From NCBI GenBank assembly GCA_963705155.1, contig CAVPJC010000007.1, forward strand, positions 52,447 through 116,446: DNA of 64,000 nt, read 5' to 3'. Shown in pieces: positions 55,372-64,000 of the stretch. Positions within the stretch are counted from its first letter, which is position 1, and each line of letters starts with the position of its first letter. This DNA is from CAVPJC01 sp963705155 (lineage in GTDB: Bacteria > Chloroflexota > Anaerolineae > Anaerolineales > UBA4823). The notes under the pieces were generated by a model, which was given only the letters and a program-made list of their open reading frames with translations, was not told where the DNA came from and made no database searches. The position numbers and the translations under genes are program-made.

Positions 55372-55560
55372 AGCCGGTGTGGGCACGAGCTGGTAGCCAA
55401 GTTTGGCCGCTGCTTTTTCATATGTCTGATCTGCTGTTCTTCGTACTGCCTCTGATATTCGTTCACGCTCACCCAGGCAATGGCATGGGCTGTGGCCACC
55501 GTCGCCTGGGCTGGTCCGAACCTCGCCCGTAGACGGCGGTGGCGTATCCCACAACCACAT
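55372..55560 (-). pseudogene. Transposase C-terminal remnant
   Basis: Minus-strand frames read RRLRARFGPAQATVATAHAI, AWVSVNEYQRQYEEQQIRHM and, after a shift near 55425, EKAAAKLGYQLVPTPA. The A-x-ATVATAHxIA...YxxQY...AKxLGYxLVP tail is that of IS110-type and related transposases, in which a short helix (YHMLK-like) is missing here. No N-terminal catalytic part, terminal inverted repeats or target duplication are seen, so it is a relic of an insertion. Confidence 0.5.
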
Positions 55561-55803
55561 TTCACCTGTTTCACCGATTGCTCTGCAGTACTGGATATCT
55601 GACAATTCGGTAAGCAGTAACAGACTATAGCTCTTAGGTGGGTCTGATGCTGGTAAAATTGTTAAACGAATTGTTAACCCGGACGTTTGGCAGAGGCTCA
55701 AGCTGGCAGGTGTTTCTTCTTGGCAGTTTGGAATGAGCTGGTTGGTTAATTCCGGGAGCCAGGCGTGTCGCCAGGTTGCGAAAATTTCCAGACGGCGGAG
55801 GTC

Positions 55804-58269
55804 ATGGAAAAGAGTCGGATACTGCTAGTGGAAGGCGATAACATCCAGGCGCTGGATTTGCGCCTCGGGCTGGAAAAAATCGGTTTCGAAGTAGCCGGCG
55901 TCACCGCCAACGCAGATGATTCTGTCAGCCTGGCGCAGCAAGAACAGCCCGACCTGGTGTTGATGGATTTCAAACTGGGGGATGGCATGGATGGCATCCA
56001 GGCCGCCGCGGCAATCCGCTCAAGGCTGGATGTCGCTGTGATTTTTGTGTGCGATTCTTCCGATATGGAAACACGGGGGCGCATTCAACAGGCGGGGGCT
56101 TATGGCATCTTACTAAAACCCTTTGATGAGCGCGAGCTGGTTGGATCGGTGGAGATTGCGCTGCAGACGCAGCGCATGCAGCGCGCTCTGGCGCAAAGGG
56201 AAGCCTTCTATCGCGCTCTGATCGAGAACTCCAGCGATATCGTCGTTATTGTGAACCAGGATGCGGTTGTGCAGTATGCCAGCCCGTCTTGCCAGCGCCT
56301 GCTGGGCTATGATCCGGCCCGGCTGGTGGGCGAATTTTTGGGCGACTACCTGCACCCGGATGATCAGGCTGAAATGGTGCAGGAATTATCCCGCCTGCTG
56401 GGCGGCGCACAGGAAATGGTCTCGGGATTGTTCCGGGTGCGGCACGCCGATGGCTCCTGGCGCTTTTTCGAGAGCCATTCCCACTCGCACCTGGACGACC
56501 CGGCGATTGCCGGGATGGTGGTGAGCGCCCGGGATGTTACCGACCGCCTGCAGGCCGAGGCTGCCCTGCGCGAAAGCCAGGAGCGCTACAGCCTGGCGGT
56601 GGAGGGCGCCAACGATGGGCTGTGGGATTGGGATTTGCGCACCAACCACATCTACTTCTCAACGCGCTGGAAGGCCATCCTGGGTTATGCGGAGGCCGAA
56701 GTCGGCTCGCGGCCTGAAGACTGGTTCCAGCTGGTGCATCCCGAGGATATCGGCCCGCTGCGCATGCAGCTGGCCCGCCACCTGGCAGGGGAGGGCGCCC
56801 ACCTGGAAATGGAACACCGCATGCTGCGCAAGGACGGCGGCCTGGCCTGGGTGTTGTGCCGCGGACTGGCCGTGCGGGATGCGAGTGGGGTGGCAACGCG
56901 CATGGCCGGTTCGTTGAGCGATATTTCCCCCCGAAAACAGGTCGAAGCCCAGCTGGTTCACGATGCCTTGCACGATGCCCTGACCGGGCTGCCCAACCGC
57001 ACGCTGCTCATCGACCGCCTGGGCCGGGCCATTTCGCACGCCAGCCGGCGCAGCAGCTACCTGTTTGCGGTTTGCTTCATCGATCTCAATTCCTTCAAGC
57101 TGGTTAATGACAGCTTTGGGCACGGGATTGGCGATAAGCTGCTGGTCAGCGTCGGGAACATGCTCAGCAGCAAAGTGCGCAGCGCCGACACCGTGGCGCG
57201 CCTGGGCGGCGACGAATTTGTGCTCTTGCTGGATGATCTGCAAAACTCAACCGAGGTGCTCCTGGTAGCCGAGCGCATTCTGGAGGGGTTGAGCCAGCCG
57301 GTAATCATCAATGGCTACAATATAACCACCAGCGGCAGCATCGGCATCGTGATGGGCGGGACGCGTTACACCAGCCCCGAAGACCTGCTGCGCGACGCCG
57401 ATATCGCCATGTACCGCGCCAAGGCGCTGGGTAAAGCGCGCTACGTGATTTTCAGCCCGAACATGCGCACGCAGGTGCTCACCCGGCTGGAGACCGAACG
57501 CGATCTGCGCCGGGCGATGGAGCACGAAGAGTTTTTGCTGCATTACCAGCCCATCCTTTCCCTGCCGGAAGAGCGCGTCACCGGCTTCGAAGCCCTGATC
57601 CGCTGGCAGCACCCGACGCGCGGGCTGTTGCAGCCGGTAGATTTTCTCTCCGTTGCCGAGGAGGCCGGTTTGATCGTTACAATTGGACGCTGGGTGGTGC
57701 GCCAGGCCTGCTGGCAGATTCGCCGCTGGCAGGAAAGTTCCCCCTCGGAGCCTCCATTGAGCATCAGCGTCAACCTGTCTGTCCGCCAGTTCGAGACGGA
57801 CGCACTCGTGAGCGAGATCGAGGACATCATGCAGGAAATAAAGCTGCCGCCATTCAGCCTGAGGCTGGAAATCACCAAATCGGCTTTGCTGGAGCAGCCG
57901 GAATTTGCGCTGGGGGTTCTCACCCGCCTGCGTGAGAAGGGCGTGCAGATCCATGTGGATAATTTTGGCTCGGGTTATTCGGCGCTCAGCTACCTGCAGA
58001 GCCTGCCGGTCAGCTCGATCAAGATTGACCGCACCTTTATCCAGCGTCTCGGAACGGGACAAAACGAGATCATTCCCTCCATCCTGGCGCTGGCGCGGGA
58101 TATGGGTATCAATGCCATCGCCGAAGGCGTGGAAACCGCCGACCAGCTCAACCGGCTCAAAGCCATGCACTGCCCGTATGTGCAGGGCTTTTTCCTGTCT
58201 GTGCCGATGGATGCGGAGCGCATCGGGGAGGCGCTGCAGGCCGCAGGGGGCAAACTGCCCGCCGGTTGA
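55804..58269 (+). CDS. Receiver-PAS-PAS-GGDEF-EAL cyclic-di-GMP protein
   Basis: 821 residues, intact, from ATG 55804 (MEKSRILLVEGDNIQALDLR). The receiver (1-120) has phospho-acceptor Asp in LVLMDFKLGDGMDG. Two PAS domains follow (about 135-250 and 260-385), then GGDEF at 468-472 (ARLGGDEFVLLLDD), the active signature of diguanylate cyclases, and an EAL domain from about 570 (GFEALIRWQH with Glu596). In the EAL domain the loop normally DDFGTG is DNFGSG (Asn720), and LEITES reads LEITKS (Lys692), so hydrolysis may be weak. The protein would be a cytoplasmic response-regulated switch between cyclic-di-GMP synthesis and breakdown. Confidence 0.92.
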   Translation: MEKSRILLVEGDNIQALDLRLGLEKIGFEVAGVTANADDSVSLAQQEQPDLVLMDFKLGDGMDGIQAAAAIRSRLDVAVIFVCDSSDMETRGRIQQAGAYGILLKPFDERELVGSVEIALQTQRMQRALAQREAFYRALIENSSDIVVIVNQDAVVQYASPSCQRLLGYDPARLVGEFLGDYLHPDDQAEMVQELSRLLGGAQEMVSGLFRVRHADGSWRFFESHSHSHLDDPAIAGMVVSARDVTDRLQAEAALRESQERYSLAVEGANDGLWDWDLRTNHIYFSTRWKAILGYAEAEVGSRPEDWFQLVHPEDIGPLRMQLARHLAGEGAHLEMEHRMLRKDGGLAWVLCRGLAVRDASGVATRMAGSLSDISPRKQVEAQLVHDALHDALTGLPNRTLLIDRLGRAISHASRRSSYLFAVCFIDLNSFKLVNDSFGHGIGDKLLVSVGNMLSSKVRSADTVARLGGDEFVLLLDDLQNSTEVLLVAERILEGLSQPVIINGYNITTSGSIGIVMGGTRYTSPEDLLRDADIAMYRAKALGKARYVIFSPNMRTQVLTRLETERDLRRAMEHEEFLLHYQPILSLPEERVTGFEALIRWQHPTRGLLQPVDFLSVAEEAGLIVTIGRWVVRQACWQIRRWQESSPSEPPLSISVNLSVRQFETDALVSEIEDIMQEIKLPPFSLRLEITKSALLEQPEFALGVLTRLREKGVQIHVDNFGSGYSALSYLQSLPVSSIKIDRTFIQRLGTGQNEIIPSILALARDMGINAIAEGVETADQLNRLKAMHCPYVQGFFLSVPMDAERIGEALQAAGGKLPAG

Positions 58270-58300
58270 TCCGGCGTGGCGCATCGTCCGGAGGTCTCAT
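58270..58300. other. Probable bacterial/archaeal contig junction
   Basis: The bacterial EAL protein ends at 58269, and a 5'-truncated aldehyde dehydrogenase is already in frame by about 58,297. From here on codon style, gene content and repeat content change together. No repeat or promoter is visible in the 30 bases. Confidence 0.6.
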
Positions 58301-59428
58301 GGAAGCCATCTACCACATCAACCTGCCCATCCCACCCGGCGATATCGATGACAGCAACCGGCTCAAGGTCAACGCGCTGTTCATGGTGAAACGGGAACCC
58401 CTGGGTGTCTGTGGGGCAATCATCCCCTGGAACATGCCGGTTATCCTCATGGGGTGGAAGATCGGTCCGGCACTGCTCGCCGGGAACACCATGGTTTTCA
58501 AACCGGCATCCTCCGCTCCCCTGACCAATCTTGCCATCGCTTCCCTGGCAGAACAGGCCGGACTCCCCCCCGGGGTCCTGAATACCATTACCGGGAGAGG
58601 TGAGGTGGTGGGAGAAGGTATGGTCAGGCACAGAGGAATCAGCAAGATCTCATTCACCGGTGATCTCGAGAACGGGGGGCCGGGTACACGGACTGGCGGG
58701 ATCCCACCTCAAGGAGATTCACCTTGAACTCGGTAGTTCTGATCCCATGATTGTCTGGAAGGATGCCGATATTGGAAAGGCTGTGGACGGTGCCGTCCGG
58801 GGAAGGTTCTACAATGCCGGGCAGACCTGCACCGCGGTAAAACGGCTCTACCTCCACGAGCAGATCGCGCAGGACTTCACCTCCCGTCTCCTGCACAAGG
58901 TGGAAGCACTCAGGGTCGGTAATGGAAGCAGTGATCAGGTGGATATGGGACCGCTCGCAGGCAAAATCCAGACTGGAACGGATTGCCGCTACCGTCCAAA
59001 ATGTCATCGGGAGAGGCCGGGGCACTCTCCTTACAGGAGGAACGCGTCTTTTAGGACCGGGATATGAGAAGGGATTCTTCTATTCGCCGACCCTGGTTAC
59101 CGACCCCACGCCCGACTGCCAGCTCCTGCACACCGAGGTCTTTGGTCCTGTCCTGCCGATAGTGCAGGTTCCTGACCTGGAAACCGCAATCACCATGGCA
59201 AACTCCACCCGGTACGGTCTCGGAGCCTCGGTCTGGACGAGAGACCTTTCCATCGTCAGGGAAGTATTTTCCAGGGTTCAGGCAGGAATCATCTGGGTAA
59301 ACCGGCACCTCACGGTCCTTCCAGAGATTCCATTCGGCGGAGTCAAAGAGAGCGGCCTTGGACGGGAGAACGGGCTCCAGGCCTGGCAGAGTTATACCAG
59401 GACAAAATCCCTCTTCCTGACCTGGTAA
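58297..59428 (+). CDS. Aldehyde dehydrogenase, 5'-truncated (two frameshifts)
   Basis: The NAD(P)-dependent ALDH fold begins abruptly at about the hundredth residue of a usual 480-500-residue enzyme: GLMEAIYHINLPIPPGDIDD, then KREPLGVCGAIIPWNMPVIL and GPALLAGNTMVFKPASSAPL. The catalytic pair is present: Glu in HLELGSSDPMIV and Cys in YNAGQTCTAVKRLYLHE. It ends IPFGGVKESGLGRENGLQAW and YTRTKSLFLTW. Shifts are at a G-run near 58,675 and near 58,975. The NAD fold is only partly covered because the start is missing at the junction. Codon style matches the archaeal genes downstream. Confidence 0.8.
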
Positions 59429-59733
59429 TTCTCCCTTCACCCATTCGCTTCATCCCCTGGCATACGGAGATACCGGGAAATTCGCATCGCGTGGTCTGCG
59501 GGTAGCAGAGGTAATCGATATATGGCTGTTTTCCTGATCCCCTCGTTCCTCCCCGGCCCCGCTACACTTATTGCCGGGAACATCTTTCAATGGAAAACCG
59601 GTGATCTGGTCAGGGATTTTCGGACCCCTGCTCAGGGATTTTCACATCCGGTAAGAGGACGATATCCCGGTTATCCTGCCAGCTGAATCGTCCCGGAAGA
59701 CGTGATGGGGGAATGAAAAATGATCGGGAATAA
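59429..59733. other. Gap in archaeal part
   Basis: No supported gene and none of the bacterial repeats. It separates the rightward dehydrogenase from the leftward transport cluster (convergent ends). Confidence 0.5.
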
Positions 59734-60134
59734 CTATCCCCCCTGTTTTTTCAGATATTTTCTGCTCCCGATACCGGAAATGATACTGATGACCGGAACA
59801 ATGATTGCTGCAAAGATGAGAAAGAGGAGGACTTCGTGAGCAGGGAACGCCAGAACCAGTCCGAATACTCCCGCAGCAATTATTCCGAGAACGGGAGGAT
59901 CGTACCAAGGAACCGTGTGAGACCGGACTCGTCCTGTATCCTGCCTTCCCGGAATCCGGCAATAAAATCCACCCTGCCCCGGAACCGGATAAGGTATCCC
60001 AGGACAAGGAAAAGGATCATGAAGAATTCAAGAAGGATAAGATCAGCGCCGATGCCATGAAATTGTGAACTCCTGGTTTTCTCTTCTTCATCCTTTTTAT
60101 CGGCTGTTTTCGCTCTTTCCAACCGTTTATTCAT
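59734..60134 (-). CDS. Small membrane protein of the archaeal ABC cluster (one frameshift)
   Basis: About 130 residues. It starts MNKRLERAKTADKKDEEEKT; helix 1 is LILLEFFMILFLVLGYLIRF, then RGRVDFIAGFREGRIQDESG. A shift near 59888 joins VLGIIAAGVFGLVLAFPAHE and LLFLIFAAIIVPVISIISGI, ending RKYLKKQGG. The helix-FREG-helix layout recalls DUF3784-like proteins. Its ATG overlaps the permease stop (ATGAATAA). Last gene of the leftward cluster. Confidence 0.6.
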
Positions 60135-61289
60135 GCCTGAGCACCTCGATCGGATTTAGGTTTGATGCTTTCCAGGCCGATAAGCCCCGAAACAAGGCTG
60201 TCCCGACACGAAAGCTACGCCGTAGACGATGTAGATGAGGCTTGACGGCACAAAGAGATACTCTGTGGTCTGGAGCATTACCAGGCTCACGGCATATCCT
60301 CCAATGAGAGAGAGCACTCCGCCGATTCCACTGCCGATGATACCGAGGATAAGCGCTTCATACAGAAACATCCTCCTGACTTCCCCCCGCTGGGTGCCGA
60401 TACTCCGCAACACCCCTATCTCCTTAATCCGCTCGGTCACCGACATGAGCATGATATTGAGAATGCTGACCCCGGCAACAATCAGTGATATTCCTCCTAT
60501 TACCGTGGTAAAGGTTGATATCTGATTGAATGCGGTGAGTATGGTCTCAAGGATGGCCTTCGTATCGATGACATCAACGACAGTCTCCCTCCGGTTGAGT
60601 TGCCGGTCGATTTCATTTTTCACCTCCTCAATCTGGTTTAAATCCTTGACTTTGACGATGACCAGGTCATACCCGGCCTTACTGTAGGCATTCTCAAACC
60701 AGCGGTCCTCCACTACGATACCAAAATCCGGGTTGATATCAAATCCCATCCCCCGTTCCTTGAGGATCCCGACAACCCGGAGTGATCCTTTATCCCCTAC
60801 ACTGATTCGCGACCCTACCCTGATGTCGTTCTGTTCAGCAAACTGTGCCCCGACCATGGCCGCAGATGAACCCCTGAGGTAGGTTCCTTCCTCAATCTCA
60901 AGGAGGATGGGGATGTCATCAGGTTTCAGACCATATACCACCCCAACGACATCCTCAGACCCGATTTTCATCCGGGAACTACCCGAATAGACGGGAATGG
61001 TGATGTGCGGTGCGACGGCACGCCGGATCTGTTCCAGGTCCCGCTCTGAAATGAGGTCCGGGGCGCTTCCGCCGCCAAAGCCCATACCCCCGGCATGGGG
61101 AGATACGATGATGCTGTCACCAACCGATGAGAGCGAATCAGAAATGGCCAGCACCAGGCCGTTTCCAAGGATACCCATCGAGACAATGGTCACGACGCCG
61201 ATGATAATCCCCAGCACCGCAAGGAGCGAGCGGAGCCAGTGAAGCCTGATATTCCGCCGTGCAAAATCAAAGAACATGCCTGATTTCAT
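60127..61289 (-). CDS. MacB/FtsX-type ABC transporter permease
   Basis: About 387 residues. It starts MKSGMFFDFARRNIRLHWLR; TM1 is SLLAVLGIIIGVVTIVSMGI, followed by the large extracytoplasmic MacB-type domain (SERDLEQIRRAVAPHITIPV, VVGVVYGLKPDDIPILLEIE), then three C-terminal helices with MSVTERIKEIGVLRSIGTQR and EALILGIIGSGIGGVLSLIG. A shift near 60190 hides the true end, which reads FRGLSAWKASNLNPIEVLRH and stops at 60127. It pairs with the ATPase at 61332-62033. Such systems usually drive lipoprotein or peptide export, or mechanotransmission rather than import. Confidence 0.88.
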
Positions 61290-61331
61290 GCATGCTCTCC
61301 CCTGATTGCTGTCATGGCCATCTCTGCTCCT

Positions 61332-62033
61332 TCAGGTGATTTTTCCATCAACGATCCTGATTATACGTTGTGCATATTTCGCGATTGCCGGATCATGGGT
61401 GACCATGATAATGGTCTTCCCCCGGTTCTGGTTGAGATCCTGCAGCAGGTTCATGATTGCTGTACCGGTCTTTGTATCGAGGTTTCCGGTCGGTTCATCA
61501 GCCAGCAGGATTTCCGGGTCATTTACCAGTGCCCGTGCAATGGCCACCCGTTGCTGCTGGCCTCCTGAAAGCTCACTCGGTTTGTGACTGTAGAGCGTTG
61601 CATCAAGGTCCATGGCGAGAAGCACATCGAGGCACCGGTCCCGGCATTCCCGATTGCCTGTCTTCAGGATGAGCGGGTACTGCACGTTTTCAAGCGCGGT
61701 CAGGAGAGGGAGAAGATTGAACTGCTGGAAGATAAAGCCGAGATGATCCCGCCTGAGCGTGGTAAGTTCCTCATCATTCATGCCTCTGATATTCCGGCCC
61801 TTGATACAGAGATCTCCGGAACTGGGGGTATCCAGGCATCCCATCAGGTTCAACAGCGTGGATTTGCCTGATCCCGAGGGTCCCATAATAGCGATGAAGT
61901 CGCCGGCTTCAACATCGAGGCTGACCCGGTCAAGGGCTACCACATCACCGGCAGGAAGGGGGTAGATCTTGGTGACCTCCCGGAACCTGATGGTTTTCTC
62001 CCCTTCACAAATCGAGTTTATCTCTTCTTCCAT
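61332..62033 (-). CDS. MacB/LolD-type ABC transporter ATPase
   Basis: 233 residues, intact. Walker A is IMGPSGSGKSTLLNLMGCLD, the Q-loop is LGFIFQQFNLLPLLTALENV, the signature SELSGGQQQRVAIARAL, Walker B ILLADEPTGNLD, and the H-loop IIMVTHDPAIAKYA. The TGNLDTKTG run places it in the MacB/LolD subgroup. Its start overlaps the end of the CARDB gene by 16 bases, and the permease follows 42 bases later. Confidence 0.93.
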   Translation of the reverse strand: MEEEINSICEGEKTIRFREVTKIYPLPAGDVVALDRVSLDVEAGDFIAIMGPSGSGKSTLLNLMGCLDTPSSGDLCIKGRNIRGMNDEELTTLRRDHLGFIFQQFNLLPLLTALENVQYPLILKTGNRECRDRCLDVLLAMDLDATLYSHKPSELSGGQQQRVAIARALVNDPEILLADEPTGNLDTKTGTAIMNLLQDLNQNRGKTIIMVTHDPAIAKYAQRIIRIVDGKIT

Positions 62034-63167
62034 GAATACCAGATGGCTCCTCCAATGACCACTGCAGATATCGCGATAACGGTAATGATGGGGAGAGCAA
62101 CACCGGGCTGTTTTTCCTTTGCTGTGGTTTTTGCAGGGATAGTGACCGGTGTTGTCCTGACAAAGGGATTCCCGTCCACGTCACGGTAGTTCACCACTAT
62201 GTCGACAATGGAGGTATTCTCTGCTGTAAAGGTCGAGCTCGAAACTGGAGAAATCATCGGACTGGAGTGACCCGACAACGTATTCACGGTATGGATTAAC
62301 CGGTTGACCCCCTCCCCCGGTCGTAATCACGACCGAATTGGCCACTTCCAGACCGGCATTGAACACATCCCCGGTCAGGGTATAGTGGCCTTCTTTGTAT
62401 TCAACTACAATATTGGAGAGGATAGGTTCTGCCCGTATCTTTGAGTCTCCGAATTGTACCGGCACTACAATCATTGTTGAGTGGGAATTGACACCGTTTC
62501 TGTAGTCAACCACGATATCAAGCTTGGTGGGTTCCTGCGGGGTGATATTGAATGATACCTTTCGTGCCTGGTCAGGGTTGAGGACACCGACAAATAGACT
62601 CGATGGGATGGGATCAAGGTCTTTTCCCAGGAAATGAACGATCGTTCCGGTCACCGGGTTATCCCGCGGATTTCCGATCAAAATATCGATCTGTTCCTTC
62701 CGTCCCGGTCCGAAGGTGTCCGGTTTATTGAGAATAGAAACTTCAAGAGGGTTATTATCAACCCGGAGCTGAACGGGATAGCGGAGATAGCCTGCATCCC
62801 TGAAATCAAGGGAGAATATCGGGTAGTAGATACCCGGGGGGACATCGGCTTTCACCGTGAAGCTGAACTGCATTTTATTTCCCGCCCCGACCGTTGTGGT
62901 CGTGTCATAGGAGCTGGAAATGACGAGGATATCCTCATCATACATCGTAGCTCGCCGTATGGCAACACTCTCGGGACCGTTGTTGGTAATTTCGATGGTG
63001 ATAATCCCCGTATCATCTTCGAAAAAAACTGCAGGATCCAAGGTAACCCTGGTGACCGTAATCTGCGAAGCGGCTGCAGTATCAGGCTCAATTGCCATGC
63101 CCGGAAAGGAGACGAGAAGCAGCGCGATCCCTATGATACCGATAATCGGGGTCAGCCTTCGTCTCAT
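62018..63167 (-). CDS. Secreted CARDB-type surface protein with C-terminal anchor (one frameshift)
   Basis: About 380 residues. The signal MRRRLTPIIGIIGIALLLVS precedes several Ig-like CARDB-type repeats: GIITIEITNNGPESVAIRRA, KADVPPGIYYPIFSLDFRDA, EQIDILIGNPRDNPVTGTIV and HYTLTGDVFNAGLEVANSVV. A shift near 62,240 joins FTAENTSIVDIVVNYRDVDG, and the protein ends in a membrane helix (ALPIITVIAISAVVIGGAIW) with a KKR tail. This architecture is known in methanogen S-layer-like (COG1361) proteins encoded beside ABC exporters. It overlaps the ATPase gene. Confidence 0.8.
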
Positions 63168-63860
63168 TTATAGTCCTCCAAGGGCTGCAATACCCGCAAA
63201 TGTCATGTAGATTACATAGGTGATGTAGATGACAACCGGGACGAGAACGGTGATAGCCGCATGCTTCAGGGTGACGGAACGGGCATGCTTCATTCCGAAT
63301 ATCCAGAGGTTGGCGCTCCAGATAAGAAAAATCACCGAGATAATGGATGAGATCTGGGTAAATTCCCTGAATGCCGGATCTGACAGGACCTGGCCCATCA
63401 CTTCCTGGAGAGCTGCCGGATCTGATATGCCGGCCAGAACAGGCACCTCAATCATGGGAATGTAGTACAATGAAATGAGGGCAGAGATTACGGAGCCGAT
63501 AATAACCGGGAGGAGGCCGTATCCGGTAAATTCCAGCGTCCATCTGAACGTGCCACTACCTGAAAAAGCCATCGAGATAAGGAAAAAACGCCCTGAGAAT
63601 AACAGCCACCAGACGATAATGAACATGAAAAATGCCGATACCGCACCAAATATTCCCATGAATGCGGTCATTGTCCCCCATTTCAGGAACCTGTGCGAAC
63701 ATATCCGCGTAAATGCCTGATATGATATAAGCCCCTGCTGCTGCAATGATTGCCCCATAACCACGATTATTCCAGGAGAGTTAAGATTCTCGGGTACTTT
63801 CATCCGATTGCCAAAGAATACATCCGGACGGAGGAGGAGTTCCGGTATCATCCCTTTCAT
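63168..63860 (-). CDS. YIP1-family membrane protein (one frameshift)
   Basis: About 230 residues from ATG 63860 (MKGMIPELLLRPDVFFGNRM), the PELLLRPxxFF opening of Yip1 proteins. A shift near 63,730 changes the middle; corrected, it reads GAIIAAAGAYIISGIYADMF before TAFMGIFGAVSAFFMFIIVW. Further helices are GYGLLPVIIGSVISALISLY and AAITVLVPVVIYITYVIYMT. The stop abuts the CARDB start. First gene of the cluster; YIP1 proteins commonly accompany ABC and surface-protein genes in methanogens. The window edge cuts off what lies upstream. Confidence 0.75.
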   Translation of the reverse strand: MKGMIPELLLRPDVFFGNRMKVPENLNSPGIIVVMGQSLQQQGLISYQAFTRICSHRFLKWGTMTAFMGIFGAVSAFFMFIIVWWLLFSGRFFLISMAFSGSGTFRWTLEFTGYGLLPVIIGSVISALISLYYIPMIEVPVLAGISDPAALQEVMGQVLSDPAFREFTQISSIISVIFLIWSANLWIFGMKHARSVTLKHAAITVLVPVVIYITYVIYMTFAGIAALGGL

Positions 63861-64000
63861 GTGAATCAGCGCTAGGTTTGTAAGTGATAGTCTATCAACA
63901 TTCTGCATCTGGTGCCCAGGTAAAATAAGGGAATACCTGAATTTTTTTCTGTTTTTGCTGCTATGCGGCAGGTTTTCTTCAGAAGAATTCCTTTCTCCAG
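63861..64000. other. Right edge upstream of the archaeal cluster
   Basis: No gene is supported. A leftward promoter would lie here, but I cannot identify a clear archaeal TATA/BRE element. Confidence 0.35.

Noticed and set aside
61080..61100. A CCCCGGCATGGGG string in the archaeal part resembling family A
   Set aside because: It lies inside the permease gene, codes for part of a Gly-rich loop and lacks the second arm.

Overview
The window is two different genomes in one contig. Positions 1 to about 58,270 read as a high-GC bacterium of the Chloroflexota, most likely class Anaerolineae. Support for this: His/Pro/Trp-rich starts on the sensor kinase and its companion membrane protein, a Gram-positive-type LexA box (GAACnnnnGTTC), lipoprotein signals with no outer-membrane machinery, and families of intergenic palindromes. 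From about 58,300 to the end the sequence reads as an archaeon, probably a methanogen of the Methanomicrobiales: a 5'-truncated aldehyde dehydrogenase followed by a YIP1 / CARDB / ABC ATPase / FtsX-type permease / small membrane protein cluster, with different codon habits and none of the bacterial repeats. The taxonomic calls are inference from protein style and gene order; no search was run.

Many genes are interrupted by single-base indels, often in homopolymers, while the reading continues cleanly in the next frame. I treat these as one gene each and note the shift. They look more like uncorrected sequencing errors than gene decay.

Layout: 0.25-4.3 kb, a zinc-ribbon STAND/NACHT ATPase, a small membrane protein, an MFS transporter and a small conserved protein. 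4.3-5.7 kb, a three-gene operon behind a LexA box. 5.7-8.2 kb, a sensor kinase / OmpR-type regulator pair with a small membrane protein whose leader folds over its ribosome binding site. 8.2-15.7 kb, two paralogous SH3-type surface proteins, bacterioferritin, membrane proteins, a methyltransferase, a flavodoxin and a dihydrofolate-reductase-like protein. 15.9-19.3 kb, methyltransferase, phosphotransferase, YdeI-like and GNAT genes. 19.9-23.1 kb, a secreted beta-helix protein, a small hidden gene and a methyltransferase. 23.4-26.1 kb, an AT-rich island of unknown genes, one resembling abortive-infection proteins. 26.2-28.3 kb, a cytochrome cd1 nitrite reductase with two c-type haem motifs. 28.6-30.9 kb, a UGT-type glycosyltransferase and a membrane partner.

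31.6-40.5 kb is a single giant secreted protein of nearly 3,000 residues with nine tandem Ig-like repeats. 40.8-43.7 kb is an rnk / membrane protein / aminotransferase / methyltransferase operon. 44-48.7 kb holds a racemase, a lipoprotein, a TMEM175-type channel, an LRR protein, GNAT and DinB. 49-52.9 kb carries alpha-galactosidase and UDP-glucose 4-epimerase, which together would take galactosides to UDP-glucose. 52.9-55.8 kb looks like an insertion area with structured inverted repeats, an AT-richer nucleoside hydrolase gene and a transposase remnant. 55.8-58.3 kb is a receiver-PAS-PAS-GGDEF-EAL cyclic-di-GMP protein, followed by the archaeal segment.
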